Of a stretch of 64,000 bases of DNA, positions 63,301-64,000 are shown one piece after another. The notes beneath the pieces were generated by a model. That model saw nothing but the letters and a program-made list of their open reading frames with translations, was not told the DNA's origin and ran no database searches. Numbering within the stretch: position 1 is the stretch's first letter; every line of letters begins with the position of its first letter. The stretch is from contig NC_087117.1 of NCBI RefSeq assembly GCF_963855985.1, positions 6,645,001-6,709,000 of the forward strand. Direction: 5' to 3'. The stretch is from Ostrinia nubilalis. Its lineage: Eukaryota; Arthropoda; Insecta; Lepidoptera; Crambidae. A program made the position numbers and the translations under genes.

Positions 63301-63470
63301 AAGAACCACTGCTCTAAAGGGTCGTCCTCCTTCAGTGGAGACAAAGTCTGATGATGATGATTGTTCTTTCTTCACAGTGCGAGCAATGCCCAAGGAAGTT
63401 CAAGTCAACTCGACACCTCTCTCGCCACCGGTATACTGCACATTCGAAGCGCAAGAAACACGACTTTTAA
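48355..63470 (+). CDS. ZAD domain + five C2H2 zinc fingers, transcription-factor-like, complete (315 aa)
   Basis: Predicted nuclear DNA-binding protein of the insect ZAD-ZNF family. Exons: 48355-48471, 50260-50748, 52072-52194, 62318-62443, 63378-63470. All four introns are phase 0 with GT-AG ends (GAAG|GTGAGG; GCGAG|GTAAAT; TTTTG|GTGAGC; ACAG|GTAAGA). The ZAD zinc module is C6-C9 (CRLC) with C51-C54 (CGDC), split by intron 1. An acidic linker (DLNQDSDSDYEDNSGFAEIE) follows. Fingers: CKIC...HVHNH (about 174-194), CEYC...HAMSYH (across intron 2), CQHCDFLALDKRQLL/YHERRKH (across intron 3), CDICSSAFFSRRCLVQHVEGH, and CEQCPRKFKSTRHLSRH, then a basic tail KRKKHDF. The start was chosen because ZADs begin just before the first Cys; an in-frame ATG at 48259 is less likely. 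ZAD proteins dimerise. Introns 2, 3 and 4 are filled with transposons. Confidence 0.92.
48545..48760 (+). repeat. Dispersed repeat (GACTTCG family), in intron 1
   Basis: CTAGCTTTTGTCCGCAGCTT starts about 74 bp after the exon-1 donor. AAACTTTCATCAAAATCCGT-type sequence and a distant ATAATATTAGTAGG end at 49070 belong to the same family. Confidence 0.55.
49163..49270 (+). mobile_element. tRNA-derived SINE
   Basis: TTGGCCGTATAGTGTAGTGG, CTACTATTCCGGAGGTAGCG and GGTTCGATTCCCGCACAGTA; second copy of the SINE at 18723-18975, truncated early. It lies in intron 1 of the zinc-finger gene. Confidence 0.8.
50069..50205 (-). mobile_element. RTE-type LINE fragment, subfamily 2
   Basis: CAGATCGTCGGTCCAGCGAG, CTCGTGGTCGCCACTCAAGA, CCCCAGCGGCCATCAGCTCT and CACTGCCACTTGATTTTAGC. 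Both 3' and 5' ends are missing. It ends 55 bp before exon 2 of the zinc-finger gene. Confidence 0.75.
50846..51950. mobile_element. Tc1/mariner-type MITE, 1.1 kb, ~450-bp inverted ends
   Basis: TA|CAGTGTGAGTCACGTTAAAG and CTTTAACGTGACTCACACTG|TA, with arms homologous to the 3.1-kb element at 42511-45645. It fills most of intron 2 (50749-52071) of the zinc-finger gene. Long near-perfect arms would make the pre-mRNA intron a strong hairpin. Confidence 0.9.
52280..52445. mobile_element. MITE with AGATCGTTTCATCCAC end, copy 3 (right end truncated)
   Basis: AGATCGTTTCATCCACGAAA to CGCGACCGAGACCAAACT, matching 15143-15342. The right inverted end is missing. Confidence 0.75.
52560..52800 (-). repeat. 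Dispersed repeat (GACTTCG family)
   Basis: On the minus strand it starts CTAGCGGCCGCCCGCGACTT and contains GGAAACCCCATGCAAAATTT and GAATATTCCCGGGAACGTCA. Confidence 0.6.
52867..53100 (-). mobile_element. RTE-type LINE 3' end
   Basis: CATCATTTCAGCCATAGGAC, CTTTATGAGGTCGTCGGTCC, TGCGCTGCGTTTTCCGGTAC and TTGCTGCCCCATCGGCCGTC; in intron 3 of the zinc-finger gene. Confidence 0.85.
53115..53247 (+). pseudogene. LINE ORF2 C-terminal relic, left half
   Basis: Reads LHNFNTRNKNKLAVPNFRLH and KIGNSFMGKCIK, then breaks. The continuation (LFNKLPQTVVELPIHKFKAH) lies at 61926-62050. Joined, the two halves make the usual LINE C-terminal order, so one 8.68-kb insertion separates them. Confidence 0.75.
53250..53395 (+). 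repeat. Block A, copy 1
   Basis: GGCACTGGGTCTCTATCAGA to CAACACGCTTTCAAAGATA. It is repeated at 54252-54399 without visible change. Its last third recurs at 54567-54618, and its last 29 bp at 61704-61732. Confidence 0.9.
53396..53589 (+). repeat. Block B, copy 1 (terminal repeat)
   Basis: ACCTCGCAGCCGCCTGCTCA to GTGTCCGGCGCCGACA. It is repeated at 61733-61926 with no difference seen by eye. TGTTACGTTTAGGAATCACA inside it could be an LTR-type start, but this is not settled. Confidence 0.85.
53730..53985 (+). repeat. Array of ~45-nt hairpin units with paired base changes
   Basis: Units begin ACAGCTG and end CAGGAAACC(A)n: 53730-53776 (CTGATCAGGG/CCCTGGATCAG), 53777-53820 (CTGGTCCGGGC/GCCCGACCAG), 53821-53865 (CTGGCCCGGGC/GGCCCC..GACCAG), and a diverged one at about 53941-53985 (CTGATCC/GCGATCAG). 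Stem changes are matched on both sides (A-T in unit 1, G-C in unit 2), while the single-stranded GAAACC linker stays fixed. An overlapping frame at 53836-54147 is not convincing as a gene. Confidence 0.7.
54252..54399 (+). repeat. Block A, copy 2
   Basis: Same sequence as 53250-53395 about 1.0 kb further on. It is followed directly by a foldback MITE. Confidence 0.9.
54410..54556. mobile_element. Foldback MITE (GGGGCGCCACC / GGTAGCGCCCCCC)
   Basis: ATTGTCCTGTCGATGACATT at the left pairs loosely with TTTGGCGGGACAG at the right; the core is CAGTGGGGCGCCACCGTC / GATGGTAGCGCCCCCCTGTC. Second copy at 46296-46440. Confidence 0.7.
55432..55560 (-). mobile_element. RTE-type LINE 3' end
   Basis: CATCATCATTTAAGCTACTG, GTCCACTGCTGAACAAAGAC and CAGCGACTTCCGGCTATCTT. 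It lies just upstream of the full LINE. Confidence 0.8.
55764..56855 (+). CDS. LINE ORF1 protein: coiled coil + SGNH-esterase-like domain
   Basis: 363 residues if read from a TTG at 55764. The frame is open from about 55690 with no ATG; the first ATG is at 55812 (MAENEIDKLVLENSSLKQQI) in a good context (AAAATGG) and is the likelier start. Residues 1-45 are a leucine-rich coiled coil; 46-130 are basic and low-complexity; 136-290 look like the esterase-type domain of CR1 ORF1 proteins, with RKVLILSDEHGAGI (block I) and IIIIAGSNDN (block III). The usual nucleophile Ser of the GDS motif is replaced (SDE), so hydrolase activity is doubtful. ORF1 proteins of this kind bind RNA or membranes in the LINE particle. 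Confidence 0.8.
   Translation: MEELKAKINSLKATLKMAENEIDKLVLENSSLKQQINNYEKKTDKLTYICRSTPKKNTIKKGRKNLIKTNLNYTNSDNTGSHHCFQSNKTHNEEEKCISLEKNKDGNVSRDTRQLEKNTEDSRDSSKVHHVGIEVERKVLILSDEHGAGIRNILQSLLGSKFLVTSIIKPNAQLDQILLSCHTLSKDFTNLDYIIIIAGSNDNDSLRFQSHLYYHLSFLANTNVLVGEIFRNQFLNVSQQNETIRLICSQFAHSKFVPLQFDKLLWQNYKLCIGRLVLREILGIDYRNNWLKYIQNRTQMVYQSNKMQAVRKLTDIANNSTVIRKVQPTIPYLFNRMKLNQTLSTDTQETASINRNQSDFFRE
56848..59712 (+). CDS. LINE ORF2 protein: AP-endonuclease + reverse transcriptase
   Basis: About 954 residues, uninterrupted. The endonuclease starts FNLLHLNAQSIKSKVDQLE and has SETFL, ILGDFNVN (about 149-156) and LSDHTCQL (213-220). The reverse transcriptase has NYRPIALLPNFSKLFEKII, FLDLSKAFD (581-589), GVPQGSVLGP (649-658) and the catalytic YADD (679-682). 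The C-end FNRLPNNIKQLEG is usual for the clade. The frame opens at 56794 but has no ATG before codon 91; 56848 is a GTG. ORF1 ends at 56855, so the ORFs overlap by 8 nt in the +1 frame, next to a run of seven T. Expression probably needs reinitiation or frameshifting. Confidence 0.92.
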   Translation: MNKIKSFNLLHLNAQSIKSKVDQLELLIEEKNIDVCCFSETFLKEEEVDIFQINGYKKVAHFCRKRKKRGGVAIYAKNAIVCREIDWISKMSVESYFECCGAVISGLNYLVICIYRTPNSNLDLFLTNMECLLRKITIRTRNNFKNIFILGDFNVNILEKNKKSESFLNMFRSYKLHATIETPTRVTNHSQTCIDNIITNIKKYQVEVLDVGLSDHTCQLMTIAANRSFYEKSWYIYKYSDRCLEIFLKYISQFNFKDVYMEVNPNYAYKNFFDIFELVFKLCIPIAKIKMTYNKSPNWKTKGISVASKNKRKLYLQNRKRNCLASKIIYKKYCKILKSVTRQSKRNTNNRYINRSENKSKATWQVIKQNTTKINTINETIHTIKKDNELINNPYDIAKSLNDHFINTNNQQLTKSNCTYKPLINSSLDSIFMTPVTVSEVKNIVREFKNKKSTGYDKIPMTLIKSSIDFIAEPLAHIINLMFETGIFPDDLKKALVKPLHKKGPKDEHENYRPIALLPNFSKLFEKIIAKRLTAYLNKNNVLSTNQFGFQKGKNTTIAIYNILQKIWTDIDNKKTCIGLFLDLSKAFDCVVHDILLKQLNHIGIRGNALNLLESYLTNRFQATILDTYDENTKTIKQVQSNFEKIILGVPQGSVLGPLLFLIYINELPLIASHLCVMYADDASIFISKEGLDDGGFVDEIYNTLNRVINWLASINLKVNLGKTKFVEFKNYKKEPLQFNVNINGTKIEQVSDTRFLGVTVDTNLNWKAHIESINKRISSSCYAISILTNISSIDVAKNAYYGYVYPLLTYGIIFWGNSVNVESTFILQKKCLRIMYNINKYVSLRNVFKDYKFLTVTCIYILEICVFVKDHKYLFCKKSDTKHNLRSQHKYNMCVVKPSSYIYEKSTYVTGIKIFNRLPNNIKQLEGIKFKRTLKDWLFDKSFYNLNEYFNVM
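59875..59904 (+). repeat. CTTAT pentamer tail of the LINE
   Basis: Five CTTAT units follow AATAAATG at the end of the LINE 3' UTR. Confidence 0.9.
59905..60595. other. Intron stretch
   Basis: 59905-59950 is an inverted family-Y repeat fragment (CCACCGCTGCATCTCCTGTG), the DNA into which the LINE inserted. The rest is AT-rich and unassigned. Confidence 0.45.
60600..60765 (+). mobile_element. tRNA-derived SINE, 3' part
   Basis: CACGACTATTGTGTGAGCCC, ACACGAGGGGCTGGACGGGA and TATTAGTAATTTGTGCAATA match the body of 40371-40542; the promoter boxes are decayed. Confidence 0.65.
61160..61690 (+). repeat. Dispersed repeat family X (right copy)
   Basis: Homologous to 4480-5080: GGCCTGTTCATCTCC, ACGCGTATTCTT, AAGTCAGCCCTATAGCTTCG, CCGATCACTGACG, TTAATGACATTGAGCATACA. 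It contains the THAP-like relic at 61318-61405. Probably an old DNA transposon. Confidence 0.6.
61318..61405 (+). pseudogene. THAP-domain first-exon relic
   Basis: WCTKYCAVFNCLNNNKNTEC, then after a one-base shift in a T-run FFKLPQDTER and a GTAAATAAG donor. The CAVFNC ... FFKLPxD..R pattern is the start of a THAP zinc finger, as in P-element-type transposases. The frameshift and lack of a clean ATG make it non-functional. Confidence 0.5.
61926..62280 (+). pseudogene. LINE ORF2 C-terminus and 3' UTR, right half
   Basis: LFNKLPQTVVELPIHKFKAH, IKSTLMKKGYYKVDDYLFKR and a stop at about 62050, followed by the GCCTGAGTTTCTTGCGCTGC ... GAAGCAGTGGTAGGGTTAAT 3' UTR. It completes the relic begun at 53115-53247 and identifies the origin of the scattered 3' UTR fragments. 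It ends 37 bp before exon 4 of the zinc-finger gene. Confidence 0.8.
62935..63311. mobile_element. hAT-type MITE with 8-bp target-site duplication
   Basis: CAGTGGTTCTTAACCGG at the left and AGGTTAAGAACCACTG at the right are inverted ends. CTCTAAAG flanks both sides (62927-62934 and 63312-63319). It is 377 bp and non-coding. It lies in intron 4 of the zinc-finger gene, 66 bp before exon 5. Confidence 0.92.
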
Positions 63471-63500
63471 CTGCAATCGTGACAAAAGACGTCCACTGCT

Positions 63501-63617
63501 AGTCTGGTCTGTGAGCACGTAGAATTTTGTCCAATGACCCCAAGCTACCCATCCTTATCGCTCGCGTGTAATTATGTTGCTGTCGCGCTCGCACACTCAC
63601 TGCGGCCGCCCGTCGCT
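63501..63617. mobile_element. Long-stem foldback MITE, copy 7, left half only
   Basis: GTCTGGTCTGTGAGCACGTA to GCGGCCGCCCGTCGC, then an abrupt switch to unrelated sequence. Only one arm and the centre are present, starting 31 bp after the zinc-finger stop codon, so it would lie in that gene's 3' UTR. Confidence 0.85.
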
Positions 63618-64000
63618 AGAGATGGGTTTCCACCCGGGTAAAAACCCACATGAGGGTAAAAACCCAATAAAAACCCGTTTCATTCCACCCGTGGGTGTTT
63701 ACACCGGGTGAAAACAAATAATTTTGTAATTATTTCAATTGGTATCTTTTCTTTATTTTTATTGAATTTTTCTCATTTAAGTTTATTGATTAGTAAGTAA
63801 TAAGTAAAATTTAATACTAATATGCATTTATATCGTGGCCAAATCGTAAAATTGATCACGTTATGATGATGTGACCAATTATTTTATAAAATGGTGTTAT
63901 TTCAAGAATCGTTGAACCGATTTAGAAGAAATTTAGTAGGAACACAATAATTTGTGATCATGGCAAGGACATGGAGGGGGGGAGGGGGGGGGGGATGCCA
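63618..64000. other. Right edge, no gene seen
   Basis: 63623-63715 carries ACCCGGGTAAAAACCC and ACCCGTGGGTGTTTACACCG repeats that pair with each other, probably one end of a further repeat. The remainder is AT-rich and the window ends in a G-run. Confidence 0.45.

Noticed and set aside
1..64000. CRISPR array, bacterial operon or phage features
   Set aside because: No spaced direct repeats of that kind, no Shine-Dalgarno-led genes; introns, SINEs and LINEs show a eukaryotic genome.

Overview
This window is insect genomic DNA, very probably from a moth or butterfly (Lepidoptera). It is intron-rich, AT-rich and saturated with transposable elements. More than twenty 5'-truncated RTE-type LINE ends carry the GGGGGAGGCCTATGTTCAGC / (ATG)n signature that is ubiquitous in Lepidoptera. 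Dispersed repeats containing CCCGCGACTTCG, tRNA-derived SINEs and a ZAD-C2H2 zinc-finger gene agree with this. Most long open frames here are transposon-derived; the host genes are split into short exons and were rebuilt from splice sites and reading phase.

Host genes: (1) a partial, minus-strand dynein-2 intermediate chain (WDR34/DYNC2I2-like) gene, two exons at 11973-13735, 3' exons not found; (2) two minus-strand genes for Gln/Gly/Tyr/Pro-repeat proteins, one partial (16119-17152) and one complete in three exons (25855-27168, 159 aa), with matching exon phases; (3) a complete seven-exon minus-strand aldo-keto reductase (28405-35486, 321 aa, catalytic D45/Y50/K79/H112 all present); (4) a complete five-exon plus-strand ZAD + five-C2H2 zinc-finger gene (48355-63470, 315 aa), whose 10-kb third intron holds a full LINE and other insertions. 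A frameshifted zinc-finger exon relic (41004-41127) and an unidentified orphan exon (8501-8623) are additional fragments.

Layout: 1-4.8 kb is a tandem array repeating a short terminal-exon-like segment, a foldback element and a 29-bp minisatellite. 4.8-11.9 kb is a repeat graveyard (R1-type RT fragment, RTE ends, MITEs). 11.9-27.2 kb holds the WDR34-like gene and the two repeat-protein genes. Between them lie a piggyBac-type MITE, an LTR/primer-binding-site fragment and a hAT element invaded by nested retroposons. 28.4-35.5 kb is the reductase gene. 35.8-48.2 kb is LINE relics plus a 3.1-kb Tc1/mariner-type element with a decayed DDE transposase. 48.3-63.5 kb is the zinc-finger gene. Inside its third intron an 8.68-kb insertion splits an older LINE; it contains terminal direct repeats, a small array of covarying RNA-like hairpins, and a LINE with nearly intact ORF1 and ORF2 (55.6-59.9 kb).

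The host genes show no functional grouping. What links the window is successive transposon insertion, with several insertions dated relative to each other by nesting and target-site duplications. All similarity statements come from reading motifs; no database search was run. Boundaries of old repeats are approximate.
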